A stretch of DNA of 37,443 nucleotides, from NCBI GenBank assembly GCA_004282875.1, contig SHLT01000015.1, positions 1-37,443 of the forward strand, read 5' to 3'. The notes under the pieces are model-generated. The model ran no database searches. It saw only the letters and a list, made by a program, of their open reading frames with translations, and had not been told where the DNA came from. A program made the translations under genes and the position numbers. This document shows positions 13,971 to 22,135 of the stretch, piece after piece. Source of the stretch: Chromatiales bacterium (GTDB lineage Bacteria > Pseudomonadota > Gammaproteobacteria > Steroidobacterales > Woeseiaceae). How positions within the stretch are numbered: position 1 is the stretch's first letter; every line of letters begins with the position of its first letter.

Positions 13971-15913
13971 CGGGAAGGCTGGTTACAACGGATGTTCTCA
14001 TCATTGGCGGCGGGCTCGCCGGTGAACGCTGCGCCATCGAGGCAGCCGCCGCAGGGCACGAGGCGATCATCCTGTCATTGGTCCCACCGCGCCGCAGCCA
14101 CAGCTGCGCGGCGCAGGGCGGAATGCAGGCATCGCTGGCCAATTGTGTCAAGGCGGCCGGCGATAATCCCACGGTCCATTTCCTCGACACGGTGCGCGGT
14201 TCGGATTGGGGCGCCGACCAGGAAGTTGCGACTATTTTTGCCGAGGAAGCGCCGATCGCCGTTCGCGAGCTTGCGCATTTCGGTGTGCCGTGGTCGCGGG
14301 TACGCGGCGGCAAGAATCACTACTTCATCAAGGGTGAAGAAGTCGACATCGATGAATCGCTGGAGAACGACGGGCTTATCGGTCAGCGCGACTTTGGCGG
14401 TACCGCGAAGTGGCGCGCCTGCTACGCAGCGGCGGGTACGGGTCATGCAGCCCTGTACGCGGTGGATAGCGAAGTCGTCCGGCTGGGCATCACGGTGCGC
14501 GACCGGACCGAGGCCGTGGCACTGATTCATGACGGCAGCCGGTGCACTGGCGCAGTTGTTCGCGACCTGCGCAATGGCTCGCATTTCACCGTCATCGCCA
14601 AGGCAACGGTCATTGCGACTGGCGGTTACGGCCGCATCTACGGGCAGTACACCAGTAACGCGACGATCAACGAGGGTACGGGTGCAGCCATTGCACTCGA
14701 TACCGGCGTCGTGCCGCTTGGCAACATGGAGGCCGTGCAGTTCCATCCGACCACCCTGTCACCAAGCGGCATTCTGGTCACAGAAGGATGCCGAGGCGAC
14801 GGTGCCTACCTGCTTGACAAGAATGGCGACCGTTTCATGGTCGAGCTCGAGCCCGAGAAGCAGGAACTCGCCAGTCGCGACGTGGTTTCCCGCCATATGC
14901 AGCAGCGTATGCGCGATGGCCTGGGCATCGACTCGCCTTACGGTCCGCACCTTTGGCTCGACTGTCGGCATCTTGGTGAGGAGCACATGCGCACCAAGCT
15001 ACTCGAGGTCTGGGATATCTGCCGGGACTTCGTCGGCCGAAATCCCGCGAAGGATCTGATTCCCGTGCGCCCGACGCAGCATTATTCGATGGGTGGTGTG
15101 CGCGTGAACAAGGATGGCCAGGCGTACGGCCTGGCGGGGCTGTTCGCGGTCGGCGAGGCATCGTGCTGGGACATGCATGGCTTCAACCGGCTTGGCGGTA
15201 ACAGCCTTTCCGAAACCCTGGTCAGCGGCAGGATCGTGGGGCGACGGGTCGCCGAGTATGCGTCCGGTCATGCACTCAGAGCCGACACCGGATTGGCTTT
15301 TGCGGCATTGGCCGACGCCGAACGCAAGGCGGCGAACTGGCTGGCGCGCAGCGGGTCAGGACCTAACGTCTACGAGATTCGTGACGCAATGGGCGAAACG
15401 ATGATGCACAAGGTCGGCATCTTCCGGAACGGCGACGAGCTGCAGGAAGCCATCGCAGAGCTCGGTCAATTATTGGATGACTGCGACAACGCCGTCCTGC
15501 GCTGCAAGGATCCGGGCGTCAATCCTGAACTGGCTTTTGCGCTGCGGCTGAAAGGCATGCTACGCCTTGCAATGACCGTGGCGAAGGGCGCGCTGGCGCG
15601 TACCGAGAGTCGCGGCGCGCATTATCGGTCAGACTATCCGCTGCGCAACGACAAGGAGTGGCTGAGCCGAACGCTGGTTCGCTGGGGCGCCGGTGACAGC
15701 GAGCCGACGCTAAGCTACGAGCCGACCGGCATCATTGACTTGCCGCCCGGGCATCGTGGCTATGGCAGCGACGAGCGTATCGAGATGACTGAAACACTCG
15801 AGAAACATAATGAAGACGTGCTGCAGGAGCAGACACGTCACGGCCGACTGGCCAGTACCGAAGACATGGGCAGCCGATTGCGTCGTGGTGCCTGGAAATC
15901 TGCAACAGGATAG
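13967..15913 (+). CDS. frdA: Fumarate reductase / succinate dehydrogenase flavoprotein subunit
   Basis: GTG start at 13967 overlaps the frdC stop (GTGA) and is preceded by the strong site AAGGAGGT, so coupling is clear. The 648-residue product has an N-terminal dinucleotide fold (IIGGGLAGE), the covalent-FAD histidine in RRSHSCAAQGGMQ (H45), the substrate-site motifs QFHPTTL, TEGCRGDGAYLL and QHYSMGGVRV, and the C-terminal capping and helical domains. No export signal is present, so the active site faces the cytoplasm. It reduces fumarate to succinate, or the reverse, with electrons via FrdB. FrdA and SdhA cannot be told apart by motifs alone; the Wolinella-like partner FrdC and the C-A-B gene order favour a QFR-type enzyme, though diheme enzymes of this type can also run as succinate:menaquinone reductases. 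Confidence 0.93.
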   Translation: MTGRLVTTDVLIIGGGLAGERCAIEAAAAGHEAIILSLVPPRRSHSCAAQGGMQASLANCVKAAGDNPTVHFLDTVRGSDWGADQEVATIFAEEAPIAVRELAHFGVPWSRVRGGKNHYFIKGEEVDIDESLENDGLIGQRDFGGTAKWRACYAAAGTGHAALYAVDSEVVRLGITVRDRTEAVALIHDGSRCTGAVVRDLRNGSHFTVIAKATVIATGGYGRIYGQYTSNATINEGTGAAIALDTGVVPLGNMEAVQFHPTTLSPSGILVTEGCRGDGAYLLDKNGDRFMVELEPEKQELASRDVVSRHMQQRMRDGLGIDSPYGPHLWLDCRHLGEEHMRTKLLEVWDICRDFVGRNPAKDLIPVRPTQHYSMGGVRVNKDGQAYGLAGLFAVGEASCWDMHGFNRLGGNSLSETLVSGRIVGRRVAEYASGHALRADTGLAFAALADAERKAANWLARSGSGPNVYEIRDAMGETMMHKVGIFRNGDELQEAIAELGQLLDDCDNAVLRCKDPGVNPELAFALRLKGMLRLAMTVAKGALARTESRGAHYRSDYPLRNDKEWLSRTLVRWGAGDSEPTLSYEPTGIIDLPPGHRGYGSDERIEMTETLEKHNEDVLQEQTRHGRLASTEDMGSRLRRGAWKSATG

Positions 15914-15919
15914 GAATTC

Positions 15920-16678
15920 ATGAGCGACACAGCGACAGCCCGCCGACTCCGATTTGAGATTTTCCGCTACAACCCGGAAGACGAAGACTCTGTGCCGCAC
16001 ACGGACGTTTTCGAACTGGAAGAGACGCCGTTCATGACCCTGTACATCGCGCTAAGCCAGATTCGCGAGAAACAGGACCCCGGTCTGCAGTTCGATTTTG
16101 CTTGCCGGTCAGCCATCTGCGGGTCCTGCGCAATGATGGTGAATGGCCGGCCGGCATTGGCCTGCCGGACGTTGACTGCGGACCTTCCTGAAAGTATCCA
16201 GTTGTATCCGCTGCCGACTTTCAAATTGATTGGCGACCTGTCCGTCGACACCGGGACCTGGTTTCGGGAGATGGCGGAAAAGACAGAAGCGTGGATCCAT
16301 GAACGCCTGCCGTTCGACCCCGACGCCACCGAGGAGCGCATGAGCGACGATGTCGCCGCTGCAATCTACGAGGGTGACCGTTGCATCGAGTGTGGTTGTT
16401 GTGTCGCCTCGTGCGGTCTCGCAAACGTGGACGACACATTTCTCGCTGGCGCCGGCCTCAATCGTGTGGCCCGCTTTATGATGGATCCGCGTGACAGTCG
16501 TTCAGACGCAGAGTGGTTCGACATCGTGGCCGGGGACCAGGGTGTGTTCGCCTGCATCGGCATGATGGCCTGCGAGGACGTGTGCCCGAAAGAGCTGCCG
16601 CTGCTCGAAGTCTATGCGTATTTACGGCGTCGTACGCTGGGTGCGCGCTTTGTTGCCAAGTCCGACAGGGCCGTGTGA
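15920..16678 (+). CDS. frdB: Fumarate reductase / succinate dehydrogenase iron-sulfur subunit
   Basis: The 252-residue product has the three expected clusters: a plant-type [2Fe-2S] (CRSAICGSC at 62-70 with C82), a [4Fe-4S] (CIECGCCVASC, 155-165) and a [3Fe-4S] ending in CIGMMACEDVCP. The double-Cys form CIECGCC is common in the Wolinella-type group. It relays electrons between FAD in FrdA and the b hemes in FrdC. The AGGA before the start overlaps the frdA stop region (6-base gap), so frdCAB form one transcription unit with the NapC-like gene. Confidence 0.92.
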   Translation: MSDTATARRLRFEIFRYNPEDEDSVPHTDVFELEETPFMTLYIALSQIREKQDPGLQFDFACRSAICGSCAMMVNGRPALACRTLTADLPESIQLYPLPTFKLIGDLSVDTGTWFREMAEKTEAWIHERLPFDPDATEERMSDDVAAAIYEGDRCIECGCCVASCGLANVDDTFLAGAGLNRVARFMMDPRDSRSDAEWFDIVAGDQGVFACIGMMACEDVCPKELPLLEVYAYLRRRTLGARFVAKSDRAV

Positions 16679-16745
16679 CATGGCCGGCAACGGCGGCATC
16701 TTTTCCAGCGTTCTTTCGACAAACCTTTGGTAGTGACCTGATCCG

Positions 16746-16767
16746 GCCGTAATTTCCTACGGCTTTT
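16746..16767 (+). terminator. Probable intrinsic terminator after frdB
   Basis: GCCGTA-ATTTCC-TACGGC is a perfect 6-bp stem followed directly by TTTT. It lies 68 bases after frdB in the 236-base gap before the tetraheme gene. The rest of this gap shows no gene; GGGGAGAGGT at 16901-16910 is the next ribosome site. Confidence 0.5.
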
Positions 16768-16914
16768 ACGTATTCTCTCGCGCTCGTGCCTCCTGTTGTA
16801 TTAGACGGAGGGGAATACCGAGCGCAGTTCAGGTACTGCCAGCCAATAGGCAGTAGCGCACAATCAACGCCTGATCGACCTTTCAAGTGCGACAAGACAC
16901 GGGGAGAGGTAGAT

Positions 16915-17388
16915 ATGAAGCGGCACGTCTTGCACCCGTTATGGGTCGCAATAGGGGTAGTTGGACTCATCCTTTTCGCCAGGCTGTTGCTGGTGCCGGA
17001 TGACTTCGGCGTCCATGGCGAGAGTTTTACTTACAGCTACTATCGCCTGGGAAATATCGAGGAATGGAAGAACTTCCCCGTAAAGTACCAGGGCACCGAT
17101 ACCTGCCTCGAATGCCACGAAGACAATGCGAAAACGCATCGTCGTTCTCCGCACAAACGGGTGCAATGCGAAAACTGCCACGGTCCGGCCGGCAATCACC
17201 CGGACGATGTCGAGTATCTCCCTCTCAATAAAGAACGCGCCATGTGTCTCAGGTGCCACGCAGACCTTGGCTATCCCGAGTCAACCGCCCGATCCTATCT
17301 GCCCGCTATTGTTGACCGCCATCACAAACGCAGACGCGAATGTGTGTCGTGTCACGATCCACATGACCCGAGGGAGGATGCCGAATGA
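16915..17388 (+). CDS. Membrane-anchored tetraheme cytochrome c of an NrfD-type quinol oxidoreductase complex
   Basis: The start is ATG 16915 (MKRHVLHPL), preceded by GGGGAGAGGT; the longer reading from 16786 lacks a ribosome site. The 157-residue protein has one N-terminal hydrophobic helix (about 8-27), probably an uncleaved anchor, and four CXXCH sites (CLECH 64, CENCH 85, CLRCH 111, CVSCH 143). Its stop overlaps the start of the ferredoxin gene (ATGA) and the NrfD gene follows. The trio tetraheme c / four-cluster FeS / NrfD resembles the Geobacter Cbc4 complex (CbcSTU) and, more loosely, NrfBCD. A role as the electron-accepting head of a quinol dehydrogenase is inferred from that context. 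Confidence 0.82.
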   Translation: MKRHVLHPLWVAIGVVGLILFARLLLVPDDFGVHGESFTYSYYRLGNIEEWKNFPVKYQGTDTCLECHEDNAKTHRRSPHKRVQCENCHGPAGNHPDDVEYLPLNKERAMCLRCHADLGYPESTARSYLPAIVDRHHKRRRECVSCHDPHDPREDAE

Positions 17389-18155
17389 GCTGTTCTCGCC
17401 GAGACTTTCTCAAGGAATCCGTTGGCGCAGCCTTTGTGTCTTCTCTGCCACTCAGTGCATTTGTCGTTCTAACGACAGAAGAGGCCATAGCGGCGGTTGC
17501 CGAATCAACGGTGCGATGGGGATATCTCGTGGATACGACCAAGTGCACTGGCTGTGGAATGTGCGTCAAGGCGTGTAAGAACGAAAACGAGATACCGTAC
17601 GACGCACCTGTGACGCGAACGTGGGTTGAACGTTATGTCGTTACAAAGGACGGTCAAACACATGTCGACTCACCGAACGGTGGACGCGATGGCTTCACCA
17701 GCGGCAACATCCGTGAAGAAGAAATCGATCCGGACACGATTGACAAGGCCTTCTTCGTACCGAAGCTTTGCAATCAGTGTGAAAACCCGGCCTGTGTCCA
17801 GGTCTGTCCGGTCGGCGCAACCTACCAGACCGAAGACGGTGTCGTGCTGGTCGACAGGGATTGGTGTATTGGTTGCGGCTACTGCATCATGGCCTGCCCG
17901 TACGGCGTCCGCTTCTTCCACCCGGATCACAAGGTCGCCGACAAATGTAACTTCTGCTACCACCGCATCACCAAGGGCATGATGCCGGCTTGCGTAGAGA
18001 GTTGTGCCTTCGGCGCACGTCGGTTGGCAAATCTCAGGGATCCGGACGATCCTGTAACCAGAATCATCAAGACTGAGAGGGTGGCGGTGCTCAAAGATGA
18101 GTACGGTACCAAGCCACATGTGTTCTACCTCGGCCTAGACAACAACGTGAGGTGA
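17385..18155 (+). CDS. Tat-exported four-[4Fe-4S] ferredoxin subunit, NrfC/PsrB/CbcT-like
   Basis: The 256-residue product begins with a twin-arginine signal (SRRDFLKESVGAAF). It has four cysteine clusters in the order typical of DMSO/polysulfide reductase electron-transfer subunits: CTGCGMCVKAC, CNQCENPACVQVCP, CIGCGYCIMACP and the split CNFC...CVESC. Such subunits carry electrons between the NrfD-type membrane subunit and a periplasmic partner. Because no molybdopterin or NrfA catalytic subunit is nearby, the partner is most likely the tetraheme protein encoded just upstream (4-base ATGA overlap). The Tat signal places it on the periplasmic side. Confidence 0.9.
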   Translation: MSCSRRDFLKESVGAAFVSSLPLSAFVVLTTEEAIAAVAESTVRWGYLVDTTKCTGCGMCVKACKNENEIPYDAPVTRTWVERYVVTKDGQTHVDSPNGGRDGFTSGNIREEEIDPDTIDKAFFVPKLCNQCENPACVQVCPVGATYQTEDGVVLVDRDWCIGCGYCIMACPYGVRFFHPDHKVADKCNFCYHRITKGMMPACVESCAFGARRLANLRDPDDPVTRIIKTERVAVLKDEYGTKPHVFYLGLDNNVR

Positions 18156-18159
18156 TCTG

Positions 18160-19413
18160 ATGAATGAAGACCTCATTGTTCATGGCGCCGAATGGACGAT
18201 CAAAGAGCTATTCGTCTACCCCAATGAGTTTATTTACTGGAGTATCCAGATCGTCATGTATCCGTACATGACCGGACTGGTCGCCGGTGCCTTTGTTCTG
18301 TCGTCCCTTTACCACGTATTCGGGCAGAAGGACCTCAAGGAGATCGCACAGTTCTCGTTGGTGTTTTCCCTCGCATTATTGCCCGTAGCGGCGCTGCCTC
18401 TGCTCTTACATCTGCAGCAGCCCTTAAGAGCGATGGAGCCCCTGCTGACGCCTCACTTTACTTCGGCGATTGCCGCTTTCGGTATGGTGTTTACCGTCTA
18501 CGGACTGATTGTTGTCAGCGAAATCTGGTTCGTCTATCGCGTGTACTTCGTGCATCAATGCGAAGCCCTGAAGGGAGCGCCGGGATTTTGGAACGCGCAG
18601 CGCCGCATTGTCTACAGGATACTGACTCTGGGTGCGAAAGACGTCAGTGACGATGCCGTTAGAGTCGATCACAAGGCGGCAAAGATACTGGCAGGTGTCG
18701 GAATTCCTGTTGCCTGTTTTTTGCATGGCTATGCCGGATTCATCTTTGGGTCCGTCAAGGCTAATGCGCTGTGGATGTCACCGCTGATGCCCGTGATTTT
18801 TATCATGTCGGCGGTTGTTTCTGGCATCGCACTCTGCATGCTGACGTATATCGTGATCATGGAATACCAGGCGTTTCGACTGCGGCGCAAGGGCGGTGCG
18901 ATGGAGGCAGGCGAAACAAAAGGTGCAGAGATCGATATTATTTCGAAGGCGACACGCTACCTGCTGGGCTTCCTCGTGGCGGCCATCAGTCTCGAACTAC
19001 TGGATCTGATCTTCCGCGGTTATACGGCGATGAAGTCCTGGGATATCCTCCGATCGGTCATGTACGGCAAAGACTTTGTCAACATCTTCGTCTTGCAGTA
19101 CACGCTTGGCAATCTCGTACCATTCGTGCTTCTGCTGTTGCCGGGTCGGACAATCAAGCGCACCGTACTTGCGTTGTTACTTGTCCTGTTTGGCGTGTTC
19201 ATGATGCGCTGGAACGTCGTTATCGGCGGGCAGGCATTCTCCTTGTCCTTCTCTGGTTACATGCATTACCACATACCCATCATCCCGCACAGCTTGGAGA
19301 CGTTTAAGGAAGGCCTGTTCGGCGCGGTGACGGTCATTGCGACGCCATTCCTGCTGTTCTGGTTTATCAACAAATTCGTGCCGTCCTTGCGGAGGAATAT
19401 AGGGGAGACATAG
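18160..19413 (+). CDS. NrfD/PsrC/CbcU-like quinone-binding membrane subunit
   Basis: This is a 417-residue polytopic membrane protein with about ten helices, longer than eight-helix PsrC and NrfD of ~320 residues. The start region (YPNEFIYWSIQIVMYPYMTGLVAGAF) and the LLLHLQQPLRAM helix end are characteristic of the NrfD family; HGYAGFIFGSVKANALW is another family-like segment. NrfD proteins bind quinol at the periplasmic side and pass electrons to the FeS subunit; some are proposed to move protons. It sits five bases after the ferredoxin gene, completing the three-subunit module. Confidence 0.88.
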   Translation: MNEDLIVHGAEWTIKELFVYPNEFIYWSIQIVMYPYMTGLVAGAFVLSSLYHVFGQKDLKEIAQFSLVFSLALLPVAALPLLLHLQQPLRAMEPLLTPHFTSAIAAFGMVFTVYGLIVVSEIWFVYRVYFVHQCEALKGAPGFWNAQRRIVYRILTLGAKDVSDDAVRVDHKAAKILAGVGIPVACFLHGYAGFIFGSVKANALWMSPLMPVIFIMSAVVSGIALCMLTYIVIMEYQAFRLRRKGGAMEAGETKGAEIDIISKATRYLLGFLVAAISLELLDLIFRGYTAMKSWDILRSVMYGKDFVNIFVLQYTLGNLVPFVLLLLPGRTIKRTVLALLLVLFGVFMMRWNVVIGGQAFSLSFSGYMHYHIPIIPHSLETFKEGLFGAVTVIATPFLLFWFINKFVPSLRRNIGET

Positions 19414-21134
19414 TGACAGCGAGCGTTGCGGAGCTTGAGGCCCGGCTTATCCGAGTTGAGAAACGGCTGGCGAAACTGGAAGGCACGGTGCCGGCGGAGC
19501 CTGATTACGACGCCGAAGCGGCTGCACCAACCCTGGGTATGGGATACGCAGCGAACGCTTCAACGCACATCGGTCGGGTGCTTCTGATTTTCGGTGGCGC
19601 TTACCTGCTTCGAGCTATAACCGAGTTCCAGTTCCTGCCGACCGCTATCGGTCTGTCATTAGGCGCCATCTACGCGGTGTTCTGGCTGTTCATGGCTTAC
19701 CGCAAGGGCGGGCTGGAATTGCAGCACACGAACGCCGCGTTCTTTGGTGGTACCTCGGTGGTCCTTACGCTGCCACTTCTGCATGAGGCGACAACACGTT
19801 TTGCCTTGCTGTCCGGCACGGAAGGCGTTCTCGCACTTGGTGTCTATTGTGGAGTAGCCCTGCTCGTCGCGGCCGTGCGCAACCTGAGAACGCTGGCCTG
19901 GCTCGTCACGGCGGGTGGTATTGCAGCGGCGGTTGCGTCGCTGGTCGCCAATCACGCGGCCGTCCCGGTATCGGTCTTCCTGTTACTGCTCGGACTTGGT
20001 TCACTTTGGGCCGTTTACTGGCGTGAATGGCTGGGATTGCGCTGGCTTGGGGCTATCGGCGCCAACCTGGGTGTCATCGCGCTCGTGGTGCTGGCGGCCA
20101 ACGACCGCTGGCCAATCGACCCACGGCTGCCCTTTGTGTTTGCTGTTGGGCTATTGAGCACCTATTTGCTGAGTTTTACTTTTCATTCACATGTTCGTGG
20201 TCTGCTGGTGGGCTGGTTCGAGGTCATGCAGGCCCTGGTCGCCGGAGGCATAGTGCTTGGTTCCGCCATCATCGCCGTGCAGGACGGTAACCTCGCAATT
20301 GCGACTGTTGGAATTATGGGTGTCATTCTTGGGGTCGGCGGGTATGCACTCGCGATTGCCAGACACACACGGGACCTTCGGTACATCAACTTCTTCTACT
20401 ATTCGTCGTTCGGACTCGTGTTCCTCCTGGTGGGCACCGGCTTGCTCATACCGCTGGTCTGGGCGGCGGTAATCTGGGCGCTACTGGCTATCGTGATGGC
20501 CACGTTCAGTGGCCGCATGGGCTGGGTTAGCCTGAGCCTGCAATGTACGTTTCTCCTGCTCGCCGCGAGCACCGGTTCCGGGTTGTTATCGTCCGGGCTG
20601 GAAGCTTTGGTAGGTGATCCCTCCAATGGCTGGGCTGTTCTCGAACCAACCCACATCATGGTTGCCGTGGCGACCGTGGCGTGCCTTTTCATCCCCGTAG
20701 CTCAGCATTCTGATCGATGGGGTACGCTTGCTGGATTGCCCCAACTCGTTGTCCTGGCGCTTTCCGTCTGGGGCGTTGGTGGGCTGGCCATTGCGGCGAT
20801 CGCCCAGCTACTTGCCGGCACGGCAGGTGGCGAACCGAATCTCGCGATCCTGGCTGCGATTCGGACGGCGATTCTATCTGTCGCTTCGGTGACGCTCGCG
20901 ATCTCCAGCGGCCATTGGAGATGGCCAGAGGCACGCTGGCTGGTCTATCCTGTTCTGATCCTGGTGGGAATCAAACTGTTTGTCGAAGATTTCCCGCATG
21001 GTCAGCCGGCGACGTTGTTCGTTGCCCTCGCATTTGTGGGTACCGCGCTGTTGTTGGTCGCACCTCTGCTGAAACGGGAGCCTGGTTCGAGTTCAGAAAA
21101 TGAAGCGCAGCACACGGATACGGTCGATACTTAA
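19413..21134 (+). CDS. Polytopic membrane protein of unknown function, possibly DUF2339-like
   Basis: GTG start at 19413 shares one base with the nrfD-like stop (TAGTG) and is preceded by AGGGGAGA. The 573-residue protein starts with a short charged coiled-coil-like stretch (VAELEARLIRVEKRLAKLEG) and then consists of some fifteen hydrophobic helices with few charged residues between them. The layout, a short coiled coil followed by many helices, resembles the DUF2339 family of predicted membrane proteins, but I cannot confirm this. No cofactor motif is visible. Coupled translation with the NrfD-type subunit suggests it is an extra subunit, an assembly factor or a membrane-domain partner of that complex. 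Confidence 0.6.
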   Translation: MTASVAELEARLIRVEKRLAKLEGTVPAEPDYDAEAAAPTLGMGYAANASTHIGRVLLIFGGAYLLRAITEFQFLPTAIGLSLGAIYAVFWLFMAYRKGGLELQHTNAAFFGGTSVVLTLPLLHEATTRFALLSGTEGVLALGVYCGVALLVAAVRNLRTLAWLVTAGGIAAAVASLVANHAAVPVSVFLLLLGLGSLWAVYWREWLGLRWLGAIGANLGVIALVVLAANDRWPIDPRLPFVFAVGLLSTYLLSFTFHSHVRGLLVGWFEVMQALVAGGIVLGSAIIAVQDGNLAIATVGIMGVILGVGGYALAIARHTRDLRYINFFYYSSFGLVFLLVGTGLLIPLVWAAVIWALLAIVMATFSGRMGWVSLSLQCTFLLLAASTGSGLLSSGLEALVGDPSNGWAVLEPTHIMVAVATVACLFIPVAQHSDRWGTLAGLPQLVVLALSVWGVGGLAIAAIAQLLAGTAGGEPNLAILAAIRTAILSVASVTLAISSGHWRWPEARWLVYPVLILVGIKLFVEDFPHGQPATLFVALAFVGTALLLVAPLLKREPGSSSENEAQHTDTVDT

Positions 21135-22080
21135 GTACTTTGTGCTGATCGTCGTCCTGTCGATCTCACTCTCACTCGCATGGCTGCGTTGGGAGTCCAG
21201 TCGCCCGAGAGAGGAATGGTGGGCCGAACGGCATGGCCGTATCGAGACTGTCGCCACGGAAGCATCGGCGACCGTACATGGGCAGCAATCGGTGTCGGTG
21301 CGGCTCTCATCCGTCTCGGGTCTGGAGGTTTTCTTTCGCGTGTTACGCAACGGGGCATCGGCAACACCAAAGCCGGTGCTTGTCGTGCTCGGTGGGCATC
21401 GGACGGGCAGTGACGCCGTGGAGCTGTTCGGCGACGTCGGGCCGCATGCTGTCGTCGGCGTGGACTACCCCTACGACGGGCCGCAAAGAGTCAAAGGGGC
21501 GTTGCCGATTGCCAAGACCATTCCAAAGGCCCGGCAGGCGTTCCTGGACACGGTACCTGCTGTGTCACTGGTCATCGATTGGCTGGTCGAACAGCCCTGG
21601 GTAGACCAGGAGCGCATCATCCTGATCGGCGCGAGCCTGGGCGTGCCATTCGCCACCACGGCTGCCGGCCGAGACCCGCGCATAGCCGGTCTGATACTCG
21701 TGCACGGCGCAGCCGACAATCGGCTATGGCTGCAGACCCAGGTTGAGCGTCGGATCGAAACCGAGATGCTGCATTATCCGGTGGCCACTGTGCTTCACTG
21801 GCTGGCCTATGGCCCGGTTCTCGATACACGTGAACACATTGCCAGGGTTGCGCCTCGCCCGGTCCTCATCATTGGCGCGAGGGAAGACGAACGCATGCCG
21901 GAAGGACAGACCGAGCTGTTATTCAAAGCGGCAGGAGAGCCGCGTCGCCTTCGGTACACGGACGGTCAGCACATCCAACCGAATCGGACGGAGATTATTA
22001 CCGAGTTGCTACGCGTCGCAGACGAGGAACTGGTTTTCCTGACGAACCCGGTGACTGACGCTAGCGATGCTGATCGATAA
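21100..22080 (+). CDS. Membrane-anchored alpha/beta hydrolase-fold protein
   Basis: The 326-residue product has an N-terminal hydrophobic helix (about 12-29), probably an anchor or signal, followed by an alpha/beta hydrolase domain. The nucleophile elbow is GASLG (Ser179). The acid and histidine are probably in GAREDERMP and the TDGQHIQP segment near the C-terminus. VLGGHRTGSD near residue 95 would be the oxyanion-side loop. It overlaps the preceding membrane-protein gene by 35 bases in another frame, so it belongs to the same transcript. The substrate is unknown; its location suggests the periplasmic face. The link to the redox complex may be only positional. Confidence 0.75.
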   Translation: MKRSTRIRSILKYFVLIVVLSISLSLAWLRWESSRPREEWWAERHGRIETVATEASATVHGQQSVSVRLSSVSGLEVFFRVLRNGASATPKPVLVVLGGHRTGSDAVELFGDVGPHAVVGVDYPYDGPQRVKGALPIAKTIPKARQAFLDTVPAVSLVIDWLVEQPWVDQERIILIGASLGVPFATTAAGRDPRIAGLILVHGAADNRLWLQTQVERRIETEMLHYPVATVLHWLAYGPVLDTREHIARVAPRPVLIIGAREDERMPEGQTELLFKAAGEPRRLRYTDGQHIQPNRTEIITELLRVADEELVFLTNPVTDASDADR

Positions 22081-22135
22081 GAATCGTGTTGATCTGCTGC
22101 TTTGACCGACCGCCACGTCGCTTGCGATAGCGCTT

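Noticed and set aside
14075-14746. A 223-codon open frame antisense to frdA
   Set aside because: The plus-strand frame carries FAD-binding and catalytic motifs of FrdA, so this is a shadow.
16915-19413. A complete Nrf (ammonia-forming nitrite reductase) system
   Set aside because: NrfC- and NrfD-like subunits are present, but there is no pentaheme NrfA; the tetraheme protein is membrane-anchored and not NrfB-like in length.
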